This document shows positions 8,846-19,865 of a stretch of DNA of 64,000 nucleotides, piece after piece. Under the pieces are notes generated by a model that was given only the letters and a program-made list of their open reading frames with translations, searched no databases and had not been told where the DNA came from. This DNA is from Lentzea indica. GTDB lineage: Bacteria > Actinomycetota > Actinomycetes > Mycobacteriales > Pseudonocardiaceae. The stretch covers positions 1-64,000 of the forward strand of contig NZ_VSRL01000008.1 in NCBI RefSeq assembly GCF_012184385.1. The letters are read 5' to 3'. The stretch's first letter is position 1, and every line of letters begins with the position of its first letter. The position numbers and the translations under genes were made by a program.

Positions 8846-10258
8846 ATGACTGGGGTCGACAGAAGAACTTTCCTGATCGGCGCGGCCGCGGCCGGTGCGA
8901 TCTCGACCGGTACCGCCCATGCCGCCACCACGTCCTTCGAGCACGGCGTCGCGTCAGGTGACCCGTTACCGGACGGTGTGCTGCTGTGGACTCGTGTGGT
9001 CACGTCCGAGCCGATCCGGTGGGAGATCGCTCGCGACGAGGACTTCCACCGGGTCGTGAAGCGCGGCACCACCCGAACTTCTCCTGCGCGGGACCACACG
9101 GTGAAGGTGGAGGTCCACGGCCTGCGGCCGGACACCAGGTACTGGTACCGGTTCCGCGTCGGCGACGTCCTGTCGCCGGTCGGCCGGACCAAGACCGCCG
9201 GGTGCGTGTCCGAGCTGAACTTCGGCGTCGTGTCGTGTTCGAACTGGATGGCTGGGCACTTCGCCGGCTACGGCCACCTCGCTCGCCAGCAGGACCTCGA
9301 CGCCGTGATCCATCTCGGCGACTACATCTACGAGTACTTCAACGCCGACTTCCGAGCGCCCGACCCGCCGCACAGGTGCGTCACGCTCGACGACTATCGG
9401 CGCCGGCACGCGCAGTACAAGACCGATCGGCACGTCCAAGCACTGCACGCGGCCCATCCCATGATCGCGACCTGGGACGATCACGAGTCGGCTGACAACT
9501 CGTCGAGCATCGGTTCGCCGCAGCACGATCCCGCCACCGAAGGCCCGTGGGCCGCGCGCATGGCCGCCGCGACGCAGGCCTACCACGAGTGGATGCCTGT
9601 CCGGGAGGGCAAACTCGACCGGACGTTCCGCTTCGGCGACCTCGCCACCGTGACCATGCTGGACCTGCGCTCCTACCGCACCGACACCACGATCCTCGGT
9701 GCCGCCCAGCGCGCCTGGCTGATCAAGACCCTCACGACCGACCGTGCGCGCTGGCAGCTCGTCGGCAACTCGGTGATGATCAGCCCGTTCAAGATCCCGC
9801 CGCTGCCGGGCTTCCCGCCGTCGAACCCCGACCAGTGGGACGGGTTTCCCATCGACCGGGAGCTGGTGCTGAGGTCGTTGGGCGACAGGAAGAACACCGT
9901 GTTCCTCACCGGTGACATCCACAGCTCGTGGGCGTGCGACGTGCCGCTGAACGACAACTCGGCGGCGACCGAGTACGTCGTCACGTCGCTGACCTCGGAC
10001 AACTTCGACGAGCTGCTGAAGGTGCCGCCGCGGACCGGATCGTTGCAGCTCGAAGCACAGATCCAGGTGCTCAACCCGCACGTGCGGTTCGTGGAGCTGG
10101 ACTCGCACGGCGTCTCGACGCTCAAGGTCACGAAGGACGAGGTCCGGATGGACTGGCACTACGTCGCGGACAAGAAGAACCCGGACAGCGCTGTGGCGCG
10201 TGCGCATTCGTTCCGCACGCGCCACAACACAGCACGAACCGAGAGGGTTCTCTTCTAA
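8846..10258 (+). CDS. phoD: PhoD-type alkaline phosphatase/phosphodiesterase, Tat-exported
   Basis: 470 aa. A twin-arginine signal (DRRTFLIGAAAAGA) is followed by the PhoD N-terminal Ig-like domain (FEHGVASGDPLPDGVLLWTR) and the metallophosphatase domain with HLGDYIYEY, TWDDHESADN and LTGDIHSSW metal-ligand blocks. PhoD enzymes use Fe/Ca and hydrolyse phosphate mono- and diesters outside the cell. ATG at 8846, 21 nt after glpD, so co-transcription is possible: glycerol phosphates or teichoic-acid fragments could be its substrates. No PHO box was identified. Confidence 0.92.
   Translation: MTGVDRRTFLIGAAAAGAISTGTAHAATTSFEHGVASGDPLPDGVLLWTRVVTSEPIRWEIARDEDFHRVVKRGTTRTSPARDHTVKVEVHGLRPDTRYWYRFRVGDVLSPVGRTKTAGCVSELNFGVVSCSNWMAGHFAGYGHLARQQDLDAVIHLGDYIYEYFNADFRAPDPPHRCVTLDDYRRRHAQYKTDRHVQALHAAHPMIATWDDHESADNSSSIGSPQHDPATEGPWAARMAAATQAYHEWMPVREGKLDRTFRFGDLATVTMLDLRSYRTDTTILGAAQRAWLIKTLTTDRARWQLVGNSVMISPFKIPPLPGFPPSNPDQWDGFPIDRELVLRSLGDRKNTVFLTGDIHSSWACDVPLNDNSAATEYVVTSLTSDNFDELLKVPPRTGSLQLEAQIQVLNPHVRFVELDSHGVSTLKVTKDEVRMDWHYVADKKNPDSAVARAHSFRTRHNTARTERVLF
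10192..10226 (+). terminator. strong hairpin inside the phoD 3' end
   Basis: A 13-bp perfect stem, TGTGGCGCGTGCG and its complement, with a 9-nt loop, starting about 65 nt before the phoD stop codon. Only 4 nt separate the phoD stop from the stop of the convergent amidohydrolase gene, so the hairpin may serve as a terminator embedded in coding sequence. No T tract follows. Confidence 0.4.
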
Positions 10259-10262
10259 GCGA

Positions 10263-11540
10263 CTAGGCGAGGGCGGCCAGCGCGGTGTGCACCATGACAC
10301 GGACACCCACGAGCAGCGCACGCTCGTCCAGGTCGAACGTCGGCTGGTGCAGGTCGCGCTGCTTTTCCTGGCCGTTCCACACGCCGAGGCGCGCGAACGA
10401 GCCGGGCACGTGCTCCAGGTACCAGCCGAAGTCCTCGCCACCGGACGACTGCTCGGTGCCTGCAAGTGCGTCGTCGCCCAGTGCGGCCTCGATGCCGGCG
10501 CGCAGGATCTGGGTGGACTCGCGCTCGTTCACCACCGGCGGCACGCCGCGGCGGTGGTGCAGGTCGAAGCCGACGCCCGTCGGGGCCAGCAGGCCCGTGA
10601 CCAGGTCCTTGACCAGCGGCTCCAGCTCGGCCCAGATGTCGCGGTCGCCGGTGCGCAGCGTGCCGCGCAGCAGTCCGTCCTGCGGCACCGCGTTGGGCGC
10701 CTCACCCGCGTGAACCGCGCCCCACACCAGGACGGTGCCGGAGCGGGGATCGACGCGGCGGGACAGCATCGTCGGCAGGCCGGTGATGACCGTGCCGAGC
10801 GCGTGGACCAGGTCCGCCGTCAGGTGCGGGCGCGAGGTGTGGCCGCCCGGCGAGGACAGGCGCAGCTCCAGCAGGTCGGAGGCCGACGTGATGGCGCCGA
10901 TGCGCGTGCCGATGCGGCCGACCTGCAGACGCGGGTCGCAGTGCAGGCCGAAGATCCGCTCCACGCCGTCGAGACCACCCGCGGCCAGCACGTCGAGCGC
11001 ACCACCCGGCATGACCTCCTCTGCCGGCTGGAACACCAGACGGACGCGGCCAGGAAGCTCGGTCGCCGAAGCGAGAGCCAGCGCGGTGCCGATCAGCACC
11101 GTCGTGTGGGCGTCGTGACCGCACGCGTGCGACACACCGTCCACAGTGGACGAGAACGGCAGGTCGGTGTTCTCCGGCAACGGCAGGGCGTCCATGTCCG
11201 CGCGAAGAGCCACGCAGCGAGGGCCGTTGCCGACGTCGCAGATCAGGCCGGTGCCGCCGGGAAGCACGCGCGGCTTGAGGCCGACCTCGCGCAGCAGCTT
11301 GGCCACCAGTTCGGTGGTGCTGTACTCGCGGCGGGACAGCTCGGGGTTGGCGTGGATGTGGCGGCGCCAGGCGACGATGTCTGAGGCGTGTGCCTTCAGC
11401 CAGTCGTCGAGCCACGCGGGGCCGCGGCCCTCTCCGAGATCATCCACAGGAGACATGCTCACCCCGGTGGGGTCGACGAGCATCTTGGTGGACGTCTTCA
11501 CAGTTGAGGAGCCCGAAGGTCGGGAGTCCAGGACCGTCAT
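10263..11540 (-). CDS. M20 family amidohydrolase (AmiA1-like)
   Basis: 425-aa zinc-dependent N-acyl-amino-acid amidohydrolase of the M20D type. Visible blocks: HIHANPELSRREY, RADMDALPLPENTDLPF, SHACGHDAHTTVLIG, FQPAEEVMPGGA and a C-terminal SSGGEDFGWYLEHVPG, covering the di-metal site and the dimerisation insert. ATG 11538-11540 overlaps the stop of the upstream paralogue (ATGA), so the two are translated together. The pair resembles M. tuberculosis amiA1/amiB1 (Rv3305c/Rv3306c), also next to deoD. The natural substrate is unknown. Confidence 0.87.
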   Translation of the reverse strand: MTVLDSRPSGSSTVKTSTKMLVDPTGVSMSPVDDLGEGRGPAWLDDWLKAHASDIVAWRRHIHANPELSRREYSTTELVAKLLREVGLKPRVLPGGTGLICDVGNGPRCVALRADMDALPLPENTDLPFSSTVDGVSHACGHDAHTTVLIGTALALASATELPGRVRLVFQPAEEVMPGGALDVLAAGGLDGVERIFGLHCDPRLQVGRIGTRIGAITSASDLLELRLSSPGGHTSRPHLTADLVHALGTVITGLPTMLSRRVDPRSGTVLVWGAVHAGEAPNAVPQDGLLRGTLRTGDRDIWAELEPLVKDLVTGLLAPTGVGFDLHHRRGVPPVVNERESTQILRAGIEAALGDDALAGTEQSSGGEDFGWYLEHVPGSFARLGVWNGQEKQRDLHQPTFDLDERALLVGVRVMVHTALAALA

Positions 11541-12709
11541 GCCGCTCCTCCGCGGGCCAGCAGCCGTGCGCGCTGCTGGGAATCGGTGGCTGTCGCGATC
11601 GTCGTCCAGGCCATGGCAAGTGCTCCTTCGAGCAGCGCACGGTCGGCCGACGCCGAGGCACAAGCGGTCGCGAACTCTTGTTGGTGGTTCACCGCGTCTC
11701 CGCAGTCGATGGCAATGGTCGGATGGATGGCGGGCAACACTCTGGTGACGTTGCCCATGTCGGTGCTCCCGATCTTCTCTCGCTGTTCCTGCTCTGGCGA
11801 GAGCGGCCGTCGTCCCAGGTCAGTGGCCGCACGCCGGTAGGCGTCCGCGAGCCACGGGTCGGGAGTCAGCTCTGCGTAGATCGGCGAGACCTGCACGACC
11901 TCATGGGTGCAGCCGGTCGCGAGCGCGCCGGCACTGAAGCAGTTCCGGATCCGGTTCTCCAGGCGCTGCAACGATTCCAAGTTCTCCGCCCTCACATCGA
12001 ACATCGCCGATGCGTGGGCGGGTATTACGTTCGGCACCGTGCCGCCGTGGGTGACGATGCCCGTCACCATCTGGCCCGGCTCGAGGTGCTGCCGCAGCAG
12101 GCTGATCGAGATCTGCGCGACGGTCACCGCGTCCGCGGCGTTGATGCCCAGGTGCGGGGCGGCGGCCGCGTGTGACGGCTTGCCCGTGTAGTGCACCTCG
12201 AGGTCGGTGATGGCCAGCGACCTCGCGGCGCACGACTCGTACGGCGCCGGGTGCACCATCATCGAGAACGAGACGTCGTCGAACACGCCCCGTTCCGGCA
12301 TGAGCACCTTGCCGCCGCCGACCTCTTCCGCCGGAGTCCCGATCACCTTCACGGTGATACCCAGCCGGTCGGCGAGGTCACGCAGCGCAAGCGCCGCGCC
12401 GACGGAAGCGGCGGCGATGACGTTGTGCCCGCACGCGTGCCCGACCTCGGGCAAAGCGTCGTATTCGGCACAAAGCCCCAGCACCAACTCGCCGTCGCCG
12501 AACGTCGCGACGAACGCGGTGTCGAGGCCGGCCACACCGCGATCAATCTTGAAACCCTCGCGGGCCAGCAGGGAGGTGATCTTCTCGACGCTGCGGTGTT
12601 CGGAGAATGCCAGCTCAGGCTCGGCGTGGATCGAGTGCGACAGGTCCAGCAGCGCGTCGGAGTACCGCTCGACGGTCGAGCGTGTGCTGATCTTCAAGTC
12701 GGTACTCAT
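11537..12709 (-). CDS. M20 family amidohydrolase (AmiB1-like)
   Basis: 390 aa, second amidohydrolase of the pair, closer to the AbgB/PM20D2 branch: HSIHAEPELAFSEHRS, LCAEYDALPEVGHACGHN, GTPAEEVGGGK and a C-terminal GSTDMGNVTRVLPAIHP block. Start chosen at ATG 12707-12709, preceded on its strand by GATGGTGG; a longer frame lacks similarity. The stop overlaps the next start, giving a two-gene operon. The 183-bp stretch upstream (12710-12892) holds its promoter and the terminator of the small gene beyond. Confidence 0.86.
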   Translation of the reverse strand: MSTDLKISTRSTVERYSDALLDLSHSIHAEPELAFSEHRSVEKITSLLAREGFKIDRGVAGLDTAFVATFGDGELVLGLCAEYDALPEVGHACGHNVIAAASVGAALALRDLADRLGITVKVIGTPAEEVGGGKVLMPERGVFDDVSFSMMVHPAPYESCAARSLAITDLEVHYTGKPSHAAAAPHLGINAADAVTVAQISISLLRQHLEPGQMVTGIVTHGGTVPNVIPAHASAMFDVRAENLESLQRLENRIRNCFSAGALATGCTHEVVQVSPIYAELTPDPWLADAYRRAATDLGRRPLSPEQEQREKIGSTDMGNVTRVLPAIHPTIAIDCGDAVNHQQEFATACASASADRALLEGALAMAWTTIATATDSQQRARLLARGGAA

Positions 12710-12867
12710 TTGCCACCATCCTGCATCACCGCCTGTAAACCGCAGTGCGCTGATGATGATCAACCGGCTGGCCGGTCGCAGCGCTGCGCCAAGCGGCGAG
12801 CGAGTTTCGGTCTGACCGATCAACGATGACGCAAATGGTCGGCAAGCACGCTTAATTTTGACTATTA

Positions 12868-12886
12868 CGTCCCATCATGTGGGACG
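12868..12886 (-). terminator. short hairpin after the small membrane protein gene
   Basis: CGTCCCA and TGGGACG separated by 5 nt, 6 nt beyond the stop of the 97-aa gene on the minus strand. It is followed on that strand by an AT-rich run (TAATAGTCAAAATTAAG), so a weak intrinsic terminator is plausible. It could also be an operator for the amidohydrolase genes. Confidence 0.4.
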
Positions 12887-12892
12887 CACGCC

Positions 12893-13186
12893 TCAGCCCT
12901 TCTTGGCCGCGCGCTCCTTGCGCCACTTCGCCCACCGCTTCTTGTTGCGGTAGTAGACCAGCACGAACAGCAGCACGGCGATGCCACCGATCCACAGCTT
13001 GCGCTTGGTCTCCTGCCTGACTTCAGGCGACGGCTCCTGCGGTGCGTTCACGCTCGGACCCGGGTTGACGGTCGTCTGCTGGGCCACTACGACAGGGGCG
13101 TTCGCGGTCTCTTCCGCCATCGACGTTCCGGCGATCCCGAAGACACCCATCAGCGCGAACACGCAGGCCAGCAGCAACCTCGACAT
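12893..13186 (-). CDS. small membrane protein with signal peptide and basic tail
   Basis: 97 aa of unknown function. Signal-like N-terminus (LLLACVFALMGVFGIAG, then SMAEE), a Pro/Gln-rich spacer (PGPSVNAPQEPSPEV), a single membrane helix (LWIGGIAVLLFVLVYY, about residues 64-79) and a strongly basic tail (RNKKRWAKWRKERAAKKG). Start taken at ATG 13184-13186 to give a normal signal sequence. It lies alone between the amidohydrolase pair and meaB, in the same direction as both. Confidence 0.65.
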   Translation of the reverse strand: MSRLLLACVFALMGVFGIAGTSMAEETANAPVVVAQQTTVNPGPSVNAPQEPSPEVRQETKRKLWIGGIAVLLFVLVYYRNKKRWAKWRKERAAKKG

Positions 13187-13242
13187 GGCCTGAACTCTAC
13201 CTCGAATACCACGATCGAAGGTCACCCAAACTAGTTAAGCGC

Positions 13243-14235
13243 CTACCGAGAGTCCGATTGGAACGCCTTCAGAATCTGCTCGGCGGCAAGCGTTGCGGTG
13301 AGCTCTCCGGAGCGGACTTTCTCCTCGAGAGAGGGCGCCAACGCGCGCACTGCGGTGCTCTCGCGCAACTGCCGCCACAATTCGTCGTGGACCATCATCC
13401 AGGTCCATTCGACCTGCTGGCGGCGCCGCCGTTCGTCCAGCTCTCCTGCGTCGGTCAAGGTGGTCCGGTGTTCCAGCACTCGGGACCAGAGCTCTTCGAG
13501 ACCGGTCCCGGTGAGGCCCGAACACGTGAGCACCGGCGGGTGCCACAACGCGTCCGGCGGACGCAGCATCTTCAACGCGCCGGCCAGCTCACGAGCGGCC
13601 TTGCGGGCGTCCAGCTCGTGCTCACCGTCGGCCTTGTTGACCGCGATGACGTCCGCGAGCTCCAGAACGCCCTTCTTGATGCCCTGCAGCTGGTCGCCAG
13701 TGCGCGCCAGGGTCAGGAACAGCGAGCAGTCCGTCATGTTCGCGACGGCCACCTCCGACTGCCCGACACCGACGGTCTCGACCAGCACCACGTCGAAGCC
13801 CGCGGCCTCGACCAGCACGATCGTCTCGCGCGTGGCCTGCGCGACGCCGCCCAGCGTGCCGCTCGTCGGAGACGGCCTGATGAACGCGTCCTGGTTCACC
13901 GAAAGCCGTGCCATGCGCGTCTTGTCGCCCAGAATGCTGCCGCCGGTGCGGGTCGACGACGGATCGACGGCGAGCACCGCCACCCGGTGGCCCTTGTCGG
14001 TCAGCATGGTGCCGAGCGCGTCGATGAACGTCGACTTGCCCACACCCGGCACACCGGTGATGCCGACCCGGATCGCGTTGCCCGACTTGGGCAACAGCTC
14101 GATCAGCAGCTCCTGCGCCTTGGCCCTGTGGTCGGCTCGCGTCGACTCGACCAGCGTGATGGCCCTGGCCAGCACACCTCGATTGCCGTCGAGGACGCCC
14201 TTGGTGAGCTCGGCGACGTCGATCACCCTAGCCAT
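13243..14235 (-). CDS. meaB: methylmalonyl-CoA mutase-associated GTPase MeaB
   Basis: 330-aa G3E/MeaB P-loop GTPase that gates B12 cofactor loading and protects methylmalonyl-CoA mutase from inactivation. Walker [10 protein letters not shown] near residue 62, switch regions [18 protein letters not shown] and ETVGVGQSE, and NKAD for guanine specificity are present, as is the C-terminal dimerisation helix. Its ATG overlaps the mutB stop by 8 nt, so the three mut genes form one coupled operon. Confidence 0.95.
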   Translation of the reverse strand: MARVIDVAELTKGVLDGNRGVLARAITLVESTRADHRAKAQELLIELLPKSGNAIRVGITGVPGVGKSTFIDALGTMLTDKGHRVAVLAVDPSSTRTGGSILGDKTRMARLSVNQDAFIRPSPTSGTLGGVAQATRETIVLVEAAGFDVVLVETVGVGQSEVAVANMTDCSLFLTLARTGDQLQGIKKGVLELADVIAVNKADGEHELDARKAARELAGALKMLRPPDALWHPPVLTCSGLTGTGLEELWSRVLEHRTTLTDAGELDERRRRQQVEWTWMMVHDELWRQLRESTAVRALAPSLEEKVRSGELTATLAAEQILKAFQSDSR

Positions 14236-16363
14236 GGTGGCCGAGTTGATCTGCGAGTTTCACCAGCAAATCCTTGGCCGCGTCCGCGATCACCGTGCCG
14301 GGCGGGAAGATCGCCGCCGCGCCAGCCGCGTACAGCTCGTCGAAGTCCTGTGGCGGGATCACGCCACCGACGACGATCATGATGTCCTCGCGGCCGAGCT
14401 TGGCGAGCTCCTCTCTGAGCGCCGGCACCAGCGTGAGGTGGCCTGCGGCGAGCGAGGACACGCCAACGATGTGCACGTCGGCCTCGACGGCCTGGCGCGC
14501 GACCTCCTCCGGCGTCTGGAACAGCGGGCCGACGTCGACGTCGAAGCCGAGGTCCGCGAACGCCGTCGCGATCACCTTCTGACCGCGGTCATGGCCGTCC
14601 TGGCCCATCTTGGCGACCAGGATGCGCGGCCGGCGGCCCTCTTCCTGCGCGAACGCCTCGACGACCTCGCGGCAGGCGTCCACGTTGGACACTTGGCCGA
14701 CCTCCTGCCGGTAGACGCCGGAAATGGTGCGGATCTGCGCCGAGTGCCTGCCCCACACCTTGCCGAGCGACTCGGAGATCTCGCCGACCGTGGCCTTGGC
14801 GCGGGCCGCGTTGATGGCCAGCTCCAACAGGTTGCCGCCGCCGGACGCGGCTTTCGTGAGCGCGTCGAGCGCACTGTCCACTGCGGACTGGTCGCGTTCT
14901 TCCCTGAGCCTGCGGAGCTTTTCCAGCTGCTGGGTGCGCACGCCGGCGTTGTCGACCTTGAGGACCTCGATCTTCTCGTCGTTGTCCACCAGGTACTTGT
15001 TGACGCCGATGACGGGCTGCCGGCCGGAGTCGATGCGCGCCTGCGTGCGGGCGGCGGCCTCCTCGATGCGCAGCTTGGGGATGCCCTCGTCGATCGCGCG
15101 GGCCATGCCGCCCGCCTTCTCGACCTCGCTGATGTGCTCCCACGCCTTGGCGGCGAGCTCGGCCGTGAGTTTCTCGACGTACGCGCTGCCTCCCCACGGG
15201 TCGATCACGCGCGTCGTGCCGGACTCCTGCTGGAGCAGCAGCTGCGTGTTGCGGGCGATGCGCGCGGAGAAGTCCGTCGGCAGTGCCAGCGCTTCGTCGA
15301 GCGCGTTCGTGTGCAACGACTGCGTGTGGCCCTGGGTCGCGGCCATCGCCTCGACGCACGTGCGCGCAACGTTGTTGAACACGTCCTGCGCGGTCAGCGA
15401 CCAGCCGGACGTCTGGCAGTGCGTGCGCAGACTCAGCGACTTGGGCGACTTCGGGTCGAAGCCCTTGACCAGCTTCGCCCACAGCAGGCGCGCGGCCCGC
15501 ATCTTGGCGATCTCCATGAAGAAGTTCATGCCGACCGCCCAGAAGAACGACAGTCGCGGCGCGAAAGCGTCCACGCCCAGGCCGGCTTCTTGGCCCGCGC
15601 GGAGGTATTCGACGCCGTCCGCGAGCGTGTAGGCCAGCTCCAGGTCGGCGGTCGCTCCGGCCTCCTGCATGTGGTAGCCGGAGATCGAGATGGAGTTGAA
15701 CTTCGGCATGTGCGAGCTGGTGTAGCTGAAGATGTCGGAGATGATCCGCATCGACGGCTGCGGCGGATAGATGTAGGTGTTGCGGACCATGAACTCCTTG
15801 AGGATGTCGTTCTGGATGGTCCCCATGAGCTGCTCCGGCTTCACCCCCTGCTCCTCCGCCGCGACCACGAACAGGGCCAGGATCGGCAGCACAGCGCCGT
15901 TCATCGTCATCGACACGGACATCTTGTCCAGCGGGATGCCGTGGAACAGCGTGCGCATGTCGTAGATCGAGTCGATCGCGACGCCCGCCATGCCGACGTC
16001 ACCGGCCACGCGCGGGTGGTCCGAGTCGTAGCCGCGGTGCGTGGCGAGGTCGAACGCCACGGAGAGCCCCTTCTGACCGGCCGCGAGGTTGCGGCGGTAG
16101 AAGGCGTTCGACTCTTCTGCCGTCGAGAAACCCGCGTACTGGCGCACGGTCCACGGCTGGTTGACGTACATCGTCGGGTACGGCCCGCGCAGGAACGGCG
16201 CGATGCCGGGGTACGTCTCCAGGAAGTCCAGACCGTCCACATCGGACGGCCCGTAGACCGGCTTGACCGCGATGCCCTCCGGCGTCTCCCACACCGGCAG
16301 GTCGGTCTCGTACTTCGCCGACGGGAGCGGGCCGAGGTCGATGTCCGCGAAGTTGGGGATCAT
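14228..16363 (-). CDS. mutB: methylmalonyl-CoA mutase large subunit
   Basis: 711-aa catalytic alpha subunit converting methylmalonyl-CoA to succinyl-CoA with adenosylcobalamin. TIM-barrel substrate domain with the [19 protein letters not shown] and [20 protein letters not shown] blocks, and a C-terminal cobalamin domain carrying the DxHxxG motif as [15 protein letters not shown] plus [13 protein letters not shown] at 16361-16363 overlaps the mutA stop (ATGA). Supports propionate, odd-chain and branched-chain degradation or methylmalonyl-CoA supply for polyketide synthesis. Confidence 0.96.
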   Translation of the reverse strand: MIPNFADIDLGPLPSAKYETDLPVWETPEGIAVKPVYGPSDVDGLDFLETYPGIAPFLRGPYPTMYVNQPWTVRQYAGFSTAEESNAFYRRNLAAGQKGLSVAFDLATHRGYDSDHPRVAGDVGMAGVAIDSIYDMRTLFHGIPLDKMSVSMTMNGAVLPILALFVVAAEEQGVKPEQLMGTIQNDILKEFMVRNTYIYPPQPSMRIISDIFSYTSSHMPKFNSISISGYHMQEAGATADLELAYTLADGVEYLRAGQEAGLGVDAFAPRLSFFWAVGMNFFMEIAKMRAARLLWAKLVKGFDPKSPKSLSLRTHCQTSGWSLTAQDVFNNVARTCVEAMAATQGHTQSLHTNALDEALALPTDFSARIARNTQLLLQQESGTTRVIDPWGGSAYVEKLTAELAAKAWEHISEVEKAGGMARAIDEGIPKLRIEEAAARTQARIDSGRQPVIGVNKYLVDNDEKIEVLKVDNAGVRTQQLEKLRRLREERDQSAVDSALDALTKAASGGGNLLELAINAARAKATVGEISESLGKVWGRHSAQIRTISGVYRQEVGQVSNVDACREVVEAFAQEEGRRPRILVAKMGQDGHDRGQKVIATAFADLGFDVDVGPLFQTPEEVARQAVEADVHIVGVSSLAAGHLTLVPALREELAKLGREDIMIVVGGVIPPQDFDELYAAGAAAIFPPGTVIADAAKDLLVKLADQLGHHG

Positions 16364-18129
16364 CGCCTTACTCCCAAGAACTCGAAGGTGTTGTTCAGGA
16401 TTTCGAGCGCGGGGCAACCCGTGTAGACGTACCCGTCGACCTTGGCGTCGCTCTTGCGCCCGGCCAGGAGTACCCGTTCCGCGCCGGCCGCACGCAACGC
16501 CTCGACGACCGGGACAGCCAGGTCGGCGTAGCTGGAGTCGCTGCCGCACAGCACCGCGACCTTGGCACCGGACGCCGTGAACCTTTCCGCCACGTCCTCG
16601 GCCGTCTTCGTCGGCCCTGCGTTCGGGGTCGCGAAACCGCCCGCGTTGAAGAGGTTCGCGGCGAACGTGGCGCGCGCGGTGTGCGCCGCCACGGGGCCAA
16701 GGGTGGCCAGGAAGACCTGCGGACGTTCAGGCTGGGCGTCGGCCAGGTCCCGCAGCTCTTCGAAGGCCTGTGCATAACGAACCCTCGGCAGCCCGAAACT
16801 GTCAGACCTGCCTGAGACACTTGGGATGGGGGGTGGATCCCCCCAGGGGGCCCGCGAATCGGGATCGATTCCGACGGTGGAGTCGCGAATGACGGGCTTC
16901 TCAGTGAGGTTCGGGAACTCGCTGACACCGGTGATCGGATCACTGCGATCCGCGAGCCGTGCCGACCGCTTGGCCCAGGTCTCCGCGATCCGCGAGGCAA
17001 CCAGGTCGCGTGCCTGAGGCAACCCGCCGGCGCGTTCGATCTCCTGGAACCACGACCAGGCCTGCACGGCGAGGTCGTCGGTGAGCTTCTCGACGTACCA
17101 GGACCCGGCGGCGGGGTCGATCACCTCACCGAGGTGCGACTCCTCCAGCAGCAGGTTCTGCGTGTTGCGGGCGACCCGGCGCGCGAACTCGTCCGGCAGC
17201 CCGATGGCCGCGTCGAACGGCTGCACCGTCACGGAGTCGGCGCCACCAAGACCAGCGGCCAAAGTCGCCACCGTGGTGCGCAGCATGTTCACCCACGGGT
17301 CGCGGCGGGTCATCATCGCGGACGACGTCACCGCGTGCTGCAGCTGCGGCACATCCACACAGGACACACCGGACACCTCGGCCACGCGCGCCCACAGCCG
17401 GCGCGCTGCCCGCAGCTTCGCGATGGTCATGAACTGGTCGGCGGTCGCGGCGTAGCGGAACTCCAGCTGCGCGAAAGCCTGCTCGACACCGAGTCCCGCA
17501 CCTGTCAGCGCCCGCAGATGCGCCACGGCCAGCGCGATCGACGCACCGAGCTCCTCGGCGTCCGATCCGCCCGCGTCGTGGAACGGCAGTGCGTCCACGA
17601 CCACCGTGCGCAAGTTGGGGAACAGCGAGTTCGCCTGCTTGATGACGTCGAGGGCTTCGCCGTGAGGCACCAGAGCGAGGTTGCCCCGCACCTGCTCGGC
17701 CAGCAGCGGCGACTGGTCGTAGATCCGCAGCATCGTGCGCGCCGCGTCGACGTCACCGTCGAGCACGATCGGCGCGAGGTCGAGGTAGACGCCGTCCAGG
17801 ACGCGTTCGAGCGAGTCGGGAGGGATGGCGAGCCACAGCGAGGTGACGCCGCCCTCCAGGTCGTTCATCAGCGCGACGGGATCGGGCACGGCGTGGCGCT
17901 GGCGCACGTCCCAGCCCTGCTTCGCCGGCACGAGGGCATAGGCGGGCAGCGCGTCGTCGAGGGTGTAGAGCGGCTGGAGCTCGATGCCGTCGTACGTCTT
18001 CGTGACCAGCGAGTCGAAGCTCGCGCCGGTCTTGCTGAGGACGGCGTCGACCAGCTCACGCCACTGTTCCCGCGACGCCGGGGGAAACTCGTTCGTGCGG
18101 AATTCGGCGGGCAAGGCCAACTCCATCAT
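16360..18129 (-). CDS. mutA: methylmalonyl-CoA mutase small subunit
   Basis: 589-aa non-catalytic beta subunit, paralogous to MutB. It has the degenerate barrel ([40 protein letters not shown]) and a cobalamin-like C-terminal fold ([26 protein letters not shown]) without the DxHxxG lower-ligand motif, as expected for the subunit. A low-complexity Pro/Ser linker near residue 420 joins the domains. First gene of mutA-mutB-meaB, with a 90-bp divergent intergenic region to the kinase gene. Confidence 0.94.
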   Translation of the reverse strand: MMELALPAEFRTNEFPPASREQWRELVDAVLSKTGASFDSLVTKTYDGIELQPLYTLDDALPAYALVPAKQGWDVRQRHAVPDPVALMNDLEGGVTSLWLAIPPDSLERVLDGVYLDLAPIVLDGDVDAARTMLRIYDQSPLLAEQVRGNLALVPHGEALDVIKQANSLFPNLRTVVVDALPFHDAGGSDAEELGASIALAVAHLRALTGAGLGVEQAFAQLEFRYAATADQFMTIAKLRAARRLWARVAEVSGVSCVDVPQLQHAVTSSAMMTRRDPWVNMLRTTVATLAAGLGGADSVTVQPFDAAIGLPDEFARRVARNTQNLLLEESHLGEVIDPAAGSWYVEKLTDDLAVQAWSWFQEIERAGGLPQARDLVASRIAETWAKRSARLADRSDPITGVSEFPNLTEKPVIRDSTVGIDPDSRAPWGDPPPIPSVSGRSDSFGLPRVRYAQAFEELRDLADAQPERPQVFLATLGPVAAHTARATFAANLFNAGGFATPNAGPTKTAEDVAERFTASGAKVAVLCGSDSSYADLAVPVVEALRAAGAERVLLAGRKSDAKVDGYVYTGCPALEILNNTFEFLGVRR

Positions 18130-18219
18130 GCGTTGCAGTGTTACCGACCAGTACCGACTCGGCTATGTGAGGTTCACCGCCGTTAACGATGCAGTCAGTG
18201 TCTCAGGAAGAATCGAGTC

Positions 18220-19856
18220 GTGGACAAAGGTGACCTGAAGCGCCTGATCGCGGATCGGTACCGGCTGCTGCACGTGCTCGGTCAGGGCTCGATGGGCACC
18301 GTGTGGGCCGCGCACGACGAGGTGCTGGGCAGGCAGGTCGCCGTGAAGGGCATCCTGCACACGCCGGGCATGCCCGATGTCGAGGCCGCTCAGCTGCGCG
18401 AACGGACCATGCGCGAGGCGCGTGCCATCGCCGCGCTCTCGCACCCGAACCTCGTGACGCTCTACGACGCGTGCAGCACGACGGCGACCCGTACGTGGTG
18501 ATGGAGCTGGTGCCGTCGCGCAGTCTCGGCGAGGTGCTGCAGGAGCAGGGCTGCCTCACCGAGAAGCAGGGCGCCGCGGTGCTGGACGCGATCGCGGCCG
18601 CGCTGGCGTCCGCGCACCGTGCCGGCATCACGCACCGCGACGTGAAACCGGGCAACGTGCTGATCGCGGACGACGGCCGGGTGAAGCTCACGGACTTCGG
18701 CATCGCGCGCAACGTCGCCGAGGCCACCATGACCGCACGCGGCATCACGCTGGGCACCCCCGCTTACATCGCGCCGGAGGTGGCTCAGGGCGGTGACGTG
18801 TCGGAAGCCGCGGACCGGTGGTCGCTGGGCGCGACGATGTGGGCCGCGATGTCCGGCGAGCCGCCGTACGTGGGCAAGAACGTCATGCAGACGATCAACG
18901 CGGTGATCAACGGTGACGTGCCGGTGCCGGCTGGCGCCGGTCGCCTGGCGCCGGTGATCAGCGGTTTGATGCAGAAGGAGCCGAGCGAGCGGCTGTCGCT
19001 GGTCGACGTGCGCAAGCAGGTCTACCCGCTGCTGCCGGAGCCGGGCACCGACGCGTTCGAGGTCCGCGAGTCGGTGCCGCCGCCGGTGATCGTGCGGCCG
19101 AAGCCGAAGATCGAGCCGGACGCGCCGCTGGCAGACGACCCGGGCCCGTTGCCGTTCGTGGTCACGAAGCCGATGGCACCCCAGCGCCCGCGTGGACGGG
19201 TTGCGTCCACGTTCGTGCTGGTCGCCGCCGTCCTGCTGTTCGTGGCGGGCTCGGGTGGCGGGTTCGCGCTGACCCGGCTCGCCGCGGGCGCGTCGCTGCT
19301 GCCGCCGACCGAGCAGACGTTGCAGACGCTGCCGACCTTGCCCACGTCGGCGGCACTGGAGCGCCGCACCGCGTCGGCCGTGACGGCGATCGGCGACCAG
19401 GGAGGGGAGTTCACGCTGAGCGTCGAGCAGAGCTGGACGATGTACGCCGAGCAACGTGCCTCTGACCAGCGGTTTCCGGCCTCGGCGGTGGTGCACTTCG
19501 TGTCGGGGAGCGGCGCGTACGAGGTGACGGTGCAGCGGTTCCCCGACTACTACCCGAAGCGCGACATCAAGACGTACGTGTCGGGAGTGCAGGCGCGGTG
19601 GCCGGGCCGGTTCTTCGGCGGCGAGAAGGTGCCGACGCCGAACCTCGCGGGGGCGCACAGCGAGGACAGCATCCAGTTCGTCTACAAGACGGTCGAGGGT
19701 GACGAATCCAACGCGTTGAGGAGGTCGCACTTCTCCCGCCTGCTCCCTTACGGCAACGACCTGTGGGTGGTCGAGGTCGTGGTGCCGACCGAGCAGGAGG
19801 ACGAGGCGCGCGCGAGGCTGTTCGACGCGATCGCCTCCACCTTCGCCCCGGTTTAA
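18220..19856 (+). CDS. membrane Ser/Thr protein kinase (one frameshift)
   Basis: Hanks-type kinase, about 545 aa after repair. N-terminal kinase domain with GQGSMGTVW, VAVKGIL, HRDVKPGN and DFGIA motifs; juxtamembrane linker; one membrane helix near residues 327-350 (TFVLVAAVLLFVAGSGGGF); extracytoplasmic C-terminal sensor of about 190 aa without PASTA repeats. The frame breaks after LYDAC; adding one C or G near 18476 restores DGDPYVVMELVPSRSL. Both halves are well preserved, so error rather than decay is likely. GTG start with AGGAAG upstream. It lies 10 nt before deoD, so the kinase and salvage genes may be co-transcribed. Confidence 0.85.
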
Positions 19857-19865
19857 GCTCTCGCG

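Noticed and set aside
13298-16426. Very long open frame on the plus strand (over 1000 codons) opposite meaB and mutB
   Set aside because: It is antisense to two well-conserved genes, rich in Arg/Gly/Ala/His without any domain, and is a by-product of high GC third positions.
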